Assembly (NCBI GenBank): GCA_947650285.1
Contig: CANTFL010001198.1
Span: 62,001 to 126,000 of the forward strand
Reading direction: 5' to 3'
DNA length: 64,000 nt
Source of the DNA: Hyaloperonospora brassicae
Lineage: Eukaryota; Oomycota; Peronosporomycetes; Peronosporales; Peronosporaceae
In this document: in pieces, positions 19,960-32,607 of the stretch
Numbering within the stretch: the stretch's first letter is position 1
Layout: each line of letters opens with the position of its first letter
The notes under the pieces: generated by a model
Seen by the model: the letters and a program-made list of their open reading frames with translations, nothing else
What the model was told of the DNA's origin: nothing
Database searches by the model: none
Program-made: the position numbers and the translations under genes

Positions 19960-22937
19960 CTAGAAGTCCCAATTCCAGTTATCCGCTTTTTCACTCGCCG
20001 TGGAACTCAGCTTCATTGCGCCTAGTTGCTCACGCTTTGCCTTGCCTTTTACTTGAGCTTCCGCGCGACGTCCACTTGCCGTCTTGTCCTTCAACGAAGA
20101 CCCGACAGACGTACCGGGTGTCAATGCGGCGCTGGTCATTAGGGTAGACGAGTTCGTTCCGCTGACTCCTTTCGGAGCGCCCATGCTAAGCCTGCTTGCC
20201 TCTGGCGCTGATGCGCTGAAGCCAAGCTCGTCATCAGCACCCCAGTTGTCGTCTCCCCACTCACTGTCAGCAGCGTCCATCGCAAAAGTCGATGTTGCGG
20301 GTGTTCGCGATGCAGAAGTGGTTGTATTCGCTGCCGGTGTACGAGATACGCTTAGCTTGACGGACGAAGTCGAAGAGGACATTGACTTGGACAACGAAGA
20401 TGTCGCTGGGGACGCACTTGATGATTTGGTCCCACGGTTGACCGAAAGCGGCGCGCTGAAACTGGAGCTCGAACGCTTAGGGCTGTCCAGACCATCCAGG
20501 TCGTCGTCGTTGTCGTCCCAATCATCGTTTACTGGAAATGTGTTAAAGCTGTTGTGCTTTGATGATGATGTGGTCAACGAGCTAGCGCCATTGCCTTCTG
20601 TCTTGGTGCTCGAGAACGAGGACGAATGTGAAGACGGAGCGGCAGCTGACGCACCCAGCGCAGGCACTGCAGGCGACGATGCACCGATCCCGACTAGCTT
20701 GTTCACGTTAGATGCCATGGCCGAAGACGCCCAAGCTGTCAGAGAAGACGCGTATCCGGTTGTGCTGTGGCCGCCACTTGACGATGCGAGGACGACTTCA
20801 TTCACCCCAGCATCGTCTACGTCACCCAGGGCGTGCTTCAATTCACGTTCCTTTGCCTCGAGCTCTTCCCCAACCTTCATCCGATCGGCTTCGTCGATCA
20901 CAGTCTTCATGAAACCATCCATTGAGATCTTTGCTTGGTCTCGGACTGTGACCGACACATCAAGAAGTAGAGGCGAGATAGCTGGAACGATGCTGCCAGC
21001 CACACCTTGCGGCGTAAAGTACTCCTGCACAATGAACACGGACGATAGAAATAAGATGGTGAACTCCATTTACATGAAGCTAGCAAAGCTAGACAACTTA
21101 CTTGACACGCAGTCATTGAGCGAAGTCCAGCAAGACGCGCATGCGGAAATGGGTCTTTCAGCGCCTTTGCAAATGCTGGGAACAGCACCTTCGGCCTCGT
21201 TGTGTCATTCAATTTGCTCGCAATCTTTCCCAAACAAATAGTAGTGTTCGTCCGAATAGCTGGCTCCGGATCCGACTATGTCGTCATCGGAGCAGAGTCA
21301 CATCAGAAGGGATAGAGCAAAGCTTGCACAATGTGACCCACATGCATGAATGAACGCACCTGCAGCTTAGCAAAATACTTCATGACGCGATTGTTGAGAT
21401 TGCTATCGGACAACTTGTCTGCAATGTGCAACATCGACTTGACAGTGAGCTCGCGCAACACTGGAGCTGCGTCTGTAAAACCGCTGCACATGTTATCGAA
21501 GATAACCGCGCTGTTCACAAGCTTTGCATCAAAGTGAACGGTAAACTTTTCCATCATTTGCAATAGCTGCACACGGACCGCACGATCATTGCAACTGAAT
21601 AGCTTCACGATGATCGGAAGAACCTCAGTCTTAAATTCCTCGGCGGACAATGAACTGCCAATTTGAACCATAGCCGGAAGCATGTGGCTAGCCGACGGGT
21701 CCAGCTTTACAGGCCCGTTCTTCGCGCCAGTTATCGCACCAAACTCCACGACTTGTTTCAGAGCTGGTAAAATCTTGTGTACGCCAAAGCAGCGCGGCAA
21801 CGTCTCGATGTTGGCACAGAGCTCTTTGTAAAACGCCACTTTCTCCTCTGAATTCTTAACAGCAAGATTCTCCAGAAATTCCATCCGCTTGATGAACGGT
21901 GTATCAAAGTAGCTGCAGCCCAACATCTTCTGCGGACTTGGTCTCCGAGCAGCATCAGCGTCGGTAGCTTTGCGAAACTGAGTCCGAATCGCCGGTGGGA
22001 TATTTGCGCCCGTCGAAATGTCGCTTGATCGGAACTGACCGTCATTGAACACATAGAACATAAGACAAGCAAACGCCCACATGTCGACGGCGTAAGGTGG
22101 TCCTGTCGCTACCGCCTTCCAATCGGAGCGTTGACACTCTGCAAGCGTAGCAATCACAACCACACACACATCACTGTGCAGTCCACCGACACGAAAGTTG
22201 CTGCATATATCTACACACCTGGCGATTTGTAGCTGACGTCTGTATACTGCTGGAAAGCGGTGAAAATGTGCGATGGGCCATCACTCGTGATCTCGGCCGT
22301 CAGCTCAAAACCGCCCAACTTCCAGTCCCCACCCTGTCCAACGTCCACGTGCAAAGCTACAATCAGTATTCTTGCAATCATCTCTTGGCAATACCGTCTC
22401 TCGGCATAGCCCTACCTTTGTGACAAAAATGCTCTGAGGCATGAGGCGACCGTGGATGAGTTTGCAGTCCACGTTGATAAACTGCAGCGCCAGGAGGACG
22501 CTGCGCAGTCCCCAGGACACACACATCACAAACTCTTCGCTCTGAGCGCCGTACTCCATGCGCAGCGCCGTGAGGAACTCGGGCAGGGGCATGACGTGCT
22601 CCGTCACGATGATCACAGGGCCGTTGTTCGGCGCCTCAATGCCGTCCTGATACGCCAAAATGTTTGGGTGACGCAGCGTCTTCGTCCGGCGCAGAGCGTT
22701 GAGCGTGAGCTGCGCTGCCGGCTGCCGGGACTTGAAAATGGACACCGAGTGGTACGGGTCCTGTCTGCTCTTGCCCGAGTGCAGCACAAAGTCCGGCAGG
22801 CCCTCGAACACGACGCTGTCGCCGGTCGCGCCATTGGCTGCCACGTTGCCGTCCATCGCCGGCGTGTCGATCGAGTAGGGCAGACCGCCCGTGGCGCTCG
22901 GGCCCACGAGCCCCCCGAGCGTCTTGAGGAAGTTCAT
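19960..22937 (-). CDS. SCY1-like pseudokinase (SCYL1/NTKL type)
   Basis: Exons on the minus strand: 22937-22416, 22333-22219, 22138-21360, 21275-21102, 21024-19960; introns of 80-84 bp all keep frame, giving 884 aa. The N-terminal kinase fold (about residues 25-290) is catalytically dead: the catalytic-loop region reads HGRLMPQSIFVTK without the HRD aspartate, and the DFG position is GGDWKLGGFE. HEAT-type repeats follow (about 330-580). The C-terminal 300 residues are Ser/Thr/Ala-rich with acidic-aromatic patches (DDWDDNDDDLDGL, SEWGDDNWGADDE). Animal SCYL1 works in COPI-dependent Golgi-ER traffic and tRNA export. The basic C-terminal COPI-binding motif of the animal protein is absent; this one ends in NWNWDF. 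It starts 118 bases after the Ku70 stop. Confidence 0.9.
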
Positions 22938-23055
22938 GCGCGTCTTTTGTGCTGTGGTACACGGGACACACAGGACGACCCCCTCAACGTCTCGCGATTG
23001 GTCAAAACTACTGCTTCTTTTTGGAAACGTCATGCGACGTGTGACAAGATGATGG

Positions 23056-25500
23056 CTACGCCTCGAGGAAAGACCGAACTGCGCTGATCAGGTCGGCCTT
23101 CCGTCCAACAGCTGTCCTGCCATGCGCGTGCAGAAACGCCTTCAGCTGAGAGACCGTCTTCTTCTGTATGGCGTCGGACGAGATCAGTGCAGCCCATTCC
23201 TCCCGATCGAACGTGTCCTCTGCCTCCTGCTGACCTGAGTCTCCTTTCACCGACTTCTTCCTTGTTGCTTTGCGATCTCCTGGCGTTGAAGACTGCGCTC
23301 GTCAGGACAAAAGAGCTCGTCAGTGACTTACATAGAGATGGAAGCAAGACGAGAGAACGAGTCCTGACCTTGCGCTTCGCACTGGTAGACGCATCGATCA
23401 ACTCGTCACCGCACACTTCTCGAAAATGAGCAATGGCTCTCTGTGAGACACAACCAGTCAGCCTCAATGACAGTCATTGCCCCTTCCGTTTGCCTCACCT
23501 TAACTTCGTCTTGGCGAAAACCCTCTGCATCGGGAAGTGTCGTGTCGCTCTTCTCGTCAAATTCCAGTACGTCCTCGTCAAGAGCAAGCGCTTGAATCGC
23601 GGCGTAGTGTTTTTGCAACTCTACATCTCAAGCAATTCGATCAGTTCGTCATGCAATGCGAGCAAACGCGTTTCGTGCGGCGCACCTGGATTCTCAAAAC
23701 TTGGAGCTTCTGTTAACTTCAACGCCGCGATCAGGTCTTTCGCAGCATCGATTTTTTCCGGAGCGACTGGAAACAAGAACGCAGTGAGTATCAATCACAA
23801 GCGCAATATTGGTATCGCTGACAAACCGTTTGTGATAGCCTCGACTGTAACGTCGCGAATATCATCCAGGTACGGCAAGAAGATGACGTTAAACCCTGAT
23901 GGCTGCACCTGGCCCGTCTCGTCGTTTACTTCTTCCTGTGGAACTAGCGCCACGAGTCGAGGCTCGCTTGTTCTTCGCGCGATCAACCTTGCCAAAGCAA
24001 ATTTGCCTTTTATAACCATAGAGTTGAGAATCGCCATGAACGCGGTGGAGCTTCCTTCGATGTATCCGTTACACGGGTACAAAAAATACGGTGAGCGGAT
24101 ATTTTCGTTCCATCGGAGGGAGCTCAATGGCTTGAAACAAATCAGCTGAAGCCCTGGTGAGTCGAAATGCTTGATCTCCACAATATCGTCCCGCGTGAAA
24201 TATACGCGCTTTCCACCATAGTCAATGTATTTTTTTATCTGGTCCGGTGCCAGGTAGGCCCCAGTATCTTCACAGAGCCACTTTGTCTCAGTGTTAAGCG
24301 GTACATTTGTGCTCGCGTCAAGAGCTACCGGAGTATTCTTTCGCTGAACGACGACTAGTGCATACAGCTCCACACCAATTGACACGGCATTCGTGATAGA
24401 AAGAGCAAATGTCGTGAGGCGGCGCTTGCGAAAACGCTTGCGTAGCGATACGTCCATCAGGTTATCAAGCGTCTCGACAGGAAACGCTGGTTGGAAGAAT
24501 GCTTCGTTTTCGGCCACTTCGTCGCCGTCATGTGCTGAAAAGTCTTTGAAAGAGCAGCCGTAGGAATTCGAGAGGTCAAAACTTTGCTTTCCGGGCGGCG
24601 TGATGTAGAAAAGGTTTAGTGTGCGCTCGAGTTCAGTATGATTCTACAACAACGTCAAACGTTAGCAACGCTCTCGTTGACCCAACAGAGCTGACATACA
24701 TCAATAGTTACCTGGACTTGCTTCTGGATGCGGCCTACTTCTTCTGCATCCGTTTCTAGCGGGCTGTCATCGTTGGTGAAAATCCAAATACGCTGCGAAT
24801 CCTTCTTTTTCAGACTACAGGAAAAGAGCAAGTGGCCAGTAAGACAAAGAGCTTCGCAGCATGATAGAGTTTACGACACACTTTGCATTAGAGAAGGAGA
24901 TCCCGCATTGCCACAAAGCATTGCTGAATGAGAGCTGCTCTGAGTTTTCCATGGATTCGAAATCTACTTGCACGTCATTCTCCAACAACGCCTGCAGCTC
25001 ACAAATGTAACCTGGCACAGTGAGCGTTTTGTGCTATAAAATAGATCAAAGGTGGTAGCATTGAGCCGTACCTGAAGCTCCTTAATCCTCTGCACCGACG
25101 GATGTCCCAGCGGCTGGAACTCGTAGACCTGCTTCAATGTACTTGCTTCTCCTCGTTTGTTCTGGGTCCATTCAGTCAGCAAAAAAAAGAGCGTTAACAT
25201 TGCATTGTATCGATCAACCGAGTGAGCACTTACTGTTCCGAAGAAAATAACACTCATCAATGAGTTGTCACGGGCGATGATTTTCGACTCTAGCAGTTTG
25301 ATCACGAGTTCCACGACGGCATGGAACCAAGTGGATGGAGAACCCGCAGCAGCGTGGGGATGCGGAGAGAACATGGCCTTGCGTACATCCAGCAGAACAA
25401 TCAATGCGTCCTTTCCACTGTCAGAGAGCTCCCATTCTTCCTCGTCTCCAGGCAGACGCTCGCTCGCTGCAGCTGCACTTTGGGTTCCCCACACATCCAT
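23056..25500 (-). CDS. XRCC6: Ku70 DNA end-binding protein (NHEJ)
   Basis: Ku70 pairs with Ku80 to bind broken DNA ends in non-homologous end joining and at telomeres. Exons: 25500-25234, 25161-25072, 24991-24882, 24814-24712, 24643-23827, 23766-23686, 23620-23499, 23440-23369, 23292-23056; eight introns of 58-80 bp keep frame, giving 632 aa (human protein 609). A vWA-like N-domain holds ALIVLLDVRKAMF; the Ku core follows, with the FENPELQKHY...ALALD segment joined across exons 6 and 7. The last exon is a SAP DNA-binding domain (VSQLKAFLHAHGRTAVGRKADLI). For intron 2 I chose the CTGCAG acceptor (80 bp); the nearer CCAG acceptor breaks the frame and the ATAG one leaves only 38 bp. A TTCATTCTGCC initiator-like word lies about 100 bases upstream. 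Confidence 0.92.
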
Positions 25501-25589
25501 ATTTGGCTCTCAGATGGAAGTTACTAAACTGTCAGAGTCGCTGAATAGTGACGAAAACTCAAATTTATTTAGAGTCCCTACCTGTGTAA

Positions 25590-25609
25590 TTACTGTGGCA
25601 GAATGAAGT
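25590..25609 (-). promoter_or_regulatory. Putative initiator of Ku70
   Basis: On the minus strand a TTCATTCTGCCAC word resembles the oomycete Inr core and lies about 100 bases before the Ku70 ATG. Consensus resemblance only. Confidence 0.35.
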
Positions 25610-25612
25610 CGA

Positions 25613-27770
25613 CGAGTATTGTGCTTATTGTTCGATAGAGGCAAAAGCTACATTGCCTATCATACCTTGTCATACTGTTCCATTTCGCCTCCTGCTTAAC
25701 ACGATGCTTGACAACTAGCCTATCGAAGTCCTACCCTCGCAAATCTTCTACTGACCATAAACATCATTTGCATTTTAGCCCATGCATCAGCAGCGATGGT
25801 AACGGACGGTGATCAACACAACTAGAAGCCCCTTTCGCACCAGCTTATAATAGAATAATAATGACAGTGATAAAGCAGGAATCATGTTCAAATGAAGGTG
25901 CAGCCGTGTTGTTACAAAGCTATCTGCGCACAAGATTACTACTTCCTGTTATCGTCCATTAGCCTGCGTGCATTATCAATTTGTTGGCCGTTAACATAGA
26001 CGCTATTGCTCAAGTAATATGTTTCTTTTGTCGCTTAATATCGCCCAAAGACTCCACGTTCAGCATGACGGCCTTATCCGTCAACTGTTCGGCTATCTGC
26101 ACGATAACAGGAATAGTAAGTTGCTTTCGCCGCTCCAGTAAATTGCATCCACTTACCGCTAACGTAAATTTGTCGTATTACGCTGTCTCTAGGTCGTCCT
26201 GTAAGCATCGTTATACAACTGTTAATCGACCCTGACACTGCGCTGACTCTTCACTGCTTAGCTCGACGACACCGCCGTAGGCGAAAGGTACTGTATCGGA
26301 CCAGCTAATTATGGATGACCAAGATAGAATCACTGTAACATAGGATAAAATGACGACATCCAAGGCAAGTATTTTTTCATTACTCAAGATGAATGCCGCT
26401 GAAGATGTCGGAAAAGATACTAGCTGGATGAGAAAGAAGTCAGCAAGACAAAGTAGCGTATCTACATATAATGATACAAGGCATGTGTGTATTTTTACGT
26501 CTCTTTACCTACATATTTTCCTCGTTTCCAATTTGGTCGATTAGTGTATTTTTATCTCGTAGTGCATTATTTAGAATTTTCATTTTGTTCTGCATCGTTT
26601 ATAAAGTTTATCTAGCAGTGCGTTTTTGATTCCTTCGTTTTTAGTGCAAAAATTGATATTCTCATCATAGGCTGCACGTTTAAATTATTTGTGGGTTTTT
26701 TATCTTAACGATTTGCTGGTATCATTTTTCTCAGTCTACTTCTTGTGACTATTTCGGCTCGTTACTTGTGTTTATCTTCGTACTGACACCACGGCTTTAT
26801 TCACAAAGTACACATTTATTTACACTAGTGAAAAATATACACGTCAACTAGGTTTTTCATCTCGTTCAATACACATTATTGACCAACGTAGCCACGATGT
26901 GGTGGTCTTTTGTGACGTCATAGCGGTAGGTGAGCGTCCGTGTCTGAGATCATCAAATGTCGCGTAGATCACTCTATATCGCTCACAACAACCCTGTTTG
27001 ATCATCTTGTAGTTAGTGTTGAAAAGAAGTGTCGCTGTAAGTACGAGCGCGCAGGAAGCGCGCCAAACGGCGATGGTGAATGCGGCCGATAAACTTGTGT
27101 TCGTGAGGTGAATACATTGTCCGATACGATAAGCAACATTTGCTCATCGAGTGAACAGGAAGGACCACACGAGAATAGTAGGTGGACATAAAACACAAGA
27201 TAGATGACGTAATCTTTTTACCACAGTGCTATGTACTACCTTCCTACGTCGAGCGACATCGCAAAACGAACAGTTAGCGCATGGGCTGGGGCGCGATACA
27301 CTCATACTAACGTAATATGAGCTATGTACACCAACAGCAGTGAAAATGTAGGCACCAATTTAAGCTTCACGTATAATTTTGTGGGAGAAAGGAATTCACC
27401 CTAAGATGAGAAGGAAAGATACAAGTGATTTACAGCTTGCACGAATGCGCTGGTCATCACGGAGGTGTCAAACATGCACCAAACATTTACATAAATTACA
27501 TTAACGATAAAATTATACATGTGAACATCTTACAAATGTACGGCTGCATTGTATAATAATTTTAGCCTAAATTTAGTCATTAATCGTCCATTTAGACATT
27601 ACACTAGTTTGAGTAAGCTCTAGCTTTTATGGCAGTCTGGTGGCTTCAAACCAGCTTTCAGCAATTATTGACCTCTATTTTTTGCTACGAGAGATTGACG
27701 ACACAATAGCAAAATTGCTATAGGATATGGACGTTCTATGACTCGATCGTCCGTATATTCTTAAACACTT
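25613..27770. other. AT-rich intergenic region, weak coding traces
   Basis: About 2.2 kb between Ku70 and the copia element. The minus strand at about 26150-25940 has short stretches that look protein-like (ending VNGQQIDNARRLMDDNRK before a TAG at 25940) with possible splice sites near 26150 and 26100, but I could not assemble a frame-consistent gene or recognise the product. From 26560 to 27770 the DNA is AT-rich with no structure I can name. Confidence 0.4.
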
Positions 27771-28038
27771 AGTTACCCGCTTGTCTTCTGCAGCATAAAA
27801 TGGAGAGTGAAAGTATCGTTTAGCTTTCTCTGTCGGTCTCACCTACTTGTTGTAGTACTGCAAACATGTATATATATTAGCTAGTAGGACTCCGTATCTA
27901 GAAGCTCACACAAATGCAACATTGGTGTCTTTACCATCCGTGAAAACATTGTCGTCCGCCGATTGAACTCGCATTGTCTAAACGCGCATATTCCCAACCG
28001 ACATAGGCCAATGTTGAACGCAACACCAACTTGTTACA
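27771..28038 (-). repeat. 3' LTR of copia element
   Basis: A 268-bp repeat, about 90 percent identical by eye to 32340-32607. In element orientation (minus) it begins TGTAACAAGTTGG and is directly preceded by a GATGGGGAG polypurine tract (28039-28047), which identifies it as the 3' LTR. Confidence 0.85.
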
Positions 28039-28208
28039 CTCCCCATCAACTGAAGGACGGAACAACGTTTCTGAGCCCGCGTAGCTGCGTAAGGCGTATT
28101 ATCGATATAAGTTTGGTCAAAAAGTCCGCCAATTGGTCTTCGGACAGTACGTACTCAAGACTTGCGTTTCCGCTCTCCGCATGATCACGCACGAAATGAG
28201 CCCGCAGA

Positions 28209-29702
28209 TCAGCGTGTTTTCGCACGAGGTGTGTGACCCGAATTCGTCACCATGCCGATTGCCGATTTGTTCTCCATCATGATCTTTGTTGCACCAGATG
28301 ATTGATATCCGAGCTCTTCTAGCAGCCACCGAAGATAAAGCATCTCTTGCGTGGCCAAGTCCAGTGCCATATATTCAGCCTCTGCGGATGATAGTGCCAC
28401 CGAAACTGACGCTTGATTCGGTATACCAATGGTTAATTGCTCAGAAAAATCAATACACCAGAAGTTGATCGACGAGTGTGCTTGCCTACACCCCAATTCG
28501 CGTCCCAGTATGATTATAAAGCTGCTACATGATTTGATGATCTGTAATACTCAATTTCATGGCCTTGCGTGCCTATGAGATAGTATAATACTCGCTTTGC
28601 TGCACTCCAATGCATTGTACGCAGTTCAGTCGAGGTACGGCGACAGTATTGATAACGAATTCCGATGTCTGTCCGAGTCGCTTTGGCAACATACACAAGA
28701 GGGATCGCACAAGCTTACGATACGGGGTGTTATCGTCAGGGATGTCATTTGAATCGTCTGGCGCGAGGTCTCGACCAAACACCGATGGAAATTGCACAGC
28801 TTTTTTTTCATCACACTCAAGCTTGGCGACCATTTTACGAATGAATTGCTTTTGCCCTAGATGAATGTTTCCCTGGTTAATAATTAATCAACATCTATCC
28901 CGAACACGAAGCGCGCGGCACCGAGCAACTTCAGCGAAAAATGGGCGCTTAGTTTGCGGCAGATATTATTAGCTTCTTCATTCTATTTGCACCCGACCAA
29001 AAGATCGTCAACATACAGTACATTGCCAACCAATAATCCCCTTAAGCCTCGATAAAATGGCGCAAAAATACGCATGATCCGCGCGAATTTAAATCTAATT
29101 TTAAAATTGCTAAGACGGCACGAATCGTCTTGTACCAAGCAGCCGCAGTTTGCTTCAACCCATATAGACTGCGTGGAGCTCACACACCATATATTGTTCT
29201 TCTGATACACCATGGGGCACTCTCATGTAGACCTTCTCTTCCAAATAACCATTCAGGATGGCTGTCTCGACGTCGAATTGTCGAATCTTGTAGCGTTTCG
29301 CGCAGCAGATCGCTCGAAAAACGCTGATAGAGTTAATACTGGCAACATGATAGTAGGTATGGAAACTATCTACCCCCTCATTCTGTAAGAAACCTTGTGC
29401 GACCTAACGTGCTTTGTGACGTATGATATGACTATTTTTATCATACTTGCGAGAAAAACCCACTTGCACCCGACCACCTTCAGAACACGTGGTTGTTTGA
29501 CCAAATTCGAAGTGCGATCTGTCATGTGAGCGCTGAAGTTATTGAGACTTGCGTTTTTCATTAAAGAGGGATATGGCTTGTTGGTACTGTCTCTATGTAG
29601 CTCTGCGGAAAATCTCGTACAGCAAATGATACTTCGTATTCGATATTGACCAAACGTGGTCGCTTGTTGTGGCGGTGATTCGTGTTTTGCTAATCCCACC
29701 AA
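28209..29702 (-). pseudogene. copia reverse transcriptase and RNase H remnant
   Basis: Three broken minus-strand frames read in order: RT N-terminus (29702-29370, KVVGCKWVF), RT palm with YVDDLLVGCK (29213-28983), the connection segment with a PYRKLV block (28833-28573) and RNase H (28496-28209, LSSAEAEYMALDLATQEMLY). The order RT then RNase H at the 3' end, with integrase upstream, is the copia arrangement. Not translatable as one protein. Confidence 0.8.
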
Positions 29703-30779
29703 TATGGCATTGTAACCAGTTGTGTGTTGGTCACGTCTTATTGCTCTTGGCGCGTATAATCGTCCTGAAAAGAAGGAAGATCAAATTTATCTGCCCGTTT
29801 TATTAACCGATTCGAATCACCACTGTTCCGGATAATAGTAGCTCAAGTCAGGGTCCGCAGTGCATGCAGGATGCATGTATCCGCGCGGTAGGATCACATT
29901 GGATCCGATCGACGATTCCTGATGTTGTATGTGACCAACATCTACCTTTTCGATTAAAAAAAATGCACGATCAGGAGCATCGCTTTTCACATCGTTCCAT
30001 CCACGTTGTCACCAAAAGACACGGGATATTCGGTGATGTCCATGTTGACGTCTTCATCAGGGGCTTGTGCATTATCACTTGCAGTATCTTCAATCACATC
30101 CACATTCATTGCTTCGGAAACTGACAAATCTGGGTCATGAGGAGATGTTCCAGACACGGAAGCACAATCGTCGAGGTCATGATCGTCGCGCACTTGTTCG
30201 TCGCTGTCGTTAACATATAGGACCTATTATACGAGTCGGGTGGTCGTTCATTTAAAACCACCGATCGAGTGATATTGAAAAATTCATTTTGTAGTCCTAC
30301 ACGCGATACGCATTTATACTTACTGAGTATCCAAGGAACATATACGATTGGCCTTGTCATCCAAATTTGTCGTTTTGCTATCGTCAAACTGGTATTTAAT
30401 ACTTGATCCGAAGACTCGGAAGAAATGTAACCTGGTTTTTCCCAGTCAATGATCCCCATGGAGACATGTCAAGCCGTGCGCGTTTGATAATTCGATTAAT
30501 TATGTGTGCAACTGTCATAAGCGCTTCCGCTCACCACACACGATCAACATGCATGCATCAGCAATGCTCGAGTCCCTACACCAAGAGAGCGATTCATTCG
30601 ATCTGCAATACCATTTCGTTGCGGAGAGCAAGGTGCCGAAGTCTGATGCGCGATCCATTGATTCACGCAGTACTGATTGAACTACTTGACAATCTACTCG
30701 TCACCCTATCCGAACGAATACAACGAATCTTGGAGTCATACTGGGTCTCTATCGAGCCTTCAACATTTTAAACCTTTCT

Positions 30780-32340
30780 AATACCTTCGACTTTGCCTTT
30801 ATCGGGTACACGAACACCATTCGCGAATAATTGTCGATTAGCTTCACGATGTATATGGACCCACCTTTCGATACTGGTTATACTGGTCCCATTACATCAC
30901 TGTGAACAAGCTCGAAAGGAACGGTTGTCTCCACATGGCTACCGGAGGTATGACTAAATGAGCTTGTAGACCTCTTACCCACATACGCAGCAACTGCATA
31001 TACTTGAAGGCGTCTCAACGTTTTGGTTGAGGTTCGGAACTCCATAACATGCCTTGCTTATAAACAGTCCAGCACCAGACGCATGACCCAGTCGTGAGTG
31101 TCATTATTCCATAATGCTATGGGCTGAAGGAAAGATCATTGCGCTGCTGGTGGTATATATCACTGAGCATCCAAACGGCCAAGCAAACAATCGTCCAACC
31201 TTTGTAATCACGGCGACAAGCGACTCTTTTACTGATACGGTGGCATCATCTTGATCAAGTTGAACCAAGGCGCTGCGAGAAGTCAACGCTGACACTGACA
31301 ATAACTTGACCTCCAACTTATGAACGTACACCACGTCAGTAAGCCTGACTGTTTTTTTAATTGTCGAGATACAGTCGGGCACTGCCGCGACCTTGGACTT
31401 CCAGTTTTTGTCTGTTGGCCACTGTCATTCATAGGGGGGAATCTAACTTGACCATGTTTATTGAATAGCTTCTGTAGCTTGACATATGGCTGCTTGCACC
31501 GCTGTCAAGCAACCACGTATCGTGTTTATTCTTCAGTAATCGGGCTTGTGCCGAGAATACAAACTCGTCAATTCTCCTAGATCTTCTTTCTGTACAATTG
31601 CCTTTCTTGTGCCCAAGTCGCTTGCATTTATAACAGCGTACCTTAAACACCTTGTCTAATATTTTTGCTATCGTGGGGATGACCCGCGCGGTGATACGAG
31701 CTTATTTGCTGGCTTCACAATTCCTACGGCCCTGCGACCGATAGTCTTGGATGACATCGCTTTGTCGTCCCACTTCTAGAGTGCATCGTATTCTCGCCGG
31801 AGCATTTCCTTTTCTCCTATTGAGGTCACGCCGCTAGTTGCTTCGACAATGTATACCATCATGTCATACTCTAGATGAAGACTTCCTAAAAAGAATTACC
31901 GATTTCTCATCGTCGCCGATCGTCTCCCCAACAGCTACGAGCTTTAAACACAGCGTATCAAACTGCATGAGATGATTCATAAGTTTATTTCATCTTTGAG
32001 ATGCACCTTGCCCAAGTATTTTCGTAGTTGTACCTTATTGTGTATGTTCTGTTGTACGAAAATGGACCGGAGAGTTCCACTTATCATACGCAGACTGTGC
32101 CGTTCGCATTATAATCTGATATTTGGGAGATAACACCTACACAGTGATAGCCAGAGCCTTTGGATCGCTGGCTTTCCATGTTCTTGTCTGCTGCGATGTC
32201 TCTGGGCTCTTTGACACTTGATCGTGAATTCCTTTCTGAGAAAGTGTCATCCGCGTGGTAAATTCCCAGAGGAAGGAGTTTTCATCGGTGAGCGTATCAC
32301 CTGAGGTTTCCGAGCTTGAGCTCAAAACCTTCAAAACTAA
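30780..32340 (-). pseudogene. copia gag, protease and integrase remnants
   Basis: On the minus strand after the 5' LTR: a UBN2/gag-like start (SFLWEFTTRMTLSQKG), a region with GETIGDDEKSVIL, a CCHC zinc knuckle, the DSGASSHM protease site, and integrase-core debris (HSDVMGPV-like and IDNYSRMVFVYP-like stretches). Each lies in a different frame or is cut by stops. Confidence 0.75.
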
Positions 32341-32607
32341 GCTACCCGCTTGTCTTCTGCAGCACAAAATGGAGAGTGAAAGTATCGTTTAGCTTTCTCT
32401 GTCGGTCTCATATACTTGTTGTACCACTGCAAACATGTATATATATATTAGCTTCTAGGACTCCGTATCGAGAAGCTCACACAACTGCAACATTGGTGTC
32501 TTTACCATCTGTGATAACATTGGCGTCCACCGATTGAATCCGCATTGTCCCAACGCGCATATTACTAATCGACGTGGGCCAATGCTGAACGCAACACCAG
32601 GTTGTCA
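32340..32607 (-). repeat. 5' LTR of copia element
   Basis: Partner of the LTR at 27771-28038, same length and orientation. Differences between the two are scattered substitutions and small indels, as expected for an old insertion. Confidence 0.85.

Larger units (their letters stand above)
27771..32607 (-). mobile_element. Degenerate Ty1/copia retrotransposon, minus strand
   Basis: A 4.8-kb element bounded by two 268-bp LTRs. In minus orientation from the right LTR it shows gag remnants (KASDPKALAITV near 32140; a CYKCKRLGHKKGNC zinc knuckle near 31630), an aspartic protease motif DSGASSHM (about 31520), integrase remnants (about 31400-30780), an acidic linker (about 30190-29990), reverse transcriptase starting VGCKWVF (about 29470) with the YVDDLL active site (about 29000), and RNase H with SSAEAEYMAL (about 28400). 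Many stops and frameshifts separate these. I found no target-site duplication, so the ends may have been altered. Confidence 0.85.

Noticed and set aside
20084..21241. 385-codon plus-strand ORF over the SCY1-like gene
   Set aside because: It is the mirror of the Ser/Ala/Asp-rich C-terminal exon of the SCY1-like gene; low-complexity codons keep the opposite strand open. The minus-strand exons splice cleanly and match a known family.
25012..25071. Alternative 60-bp or 38-bp intron 2 of Ku70
   Set aside because: The 60-bp version puts exon 3 out of frame with a stop after 15 codons; the 38-bp version is too short. The 80-bp intron ending in CTGCAG keeps frame and size.
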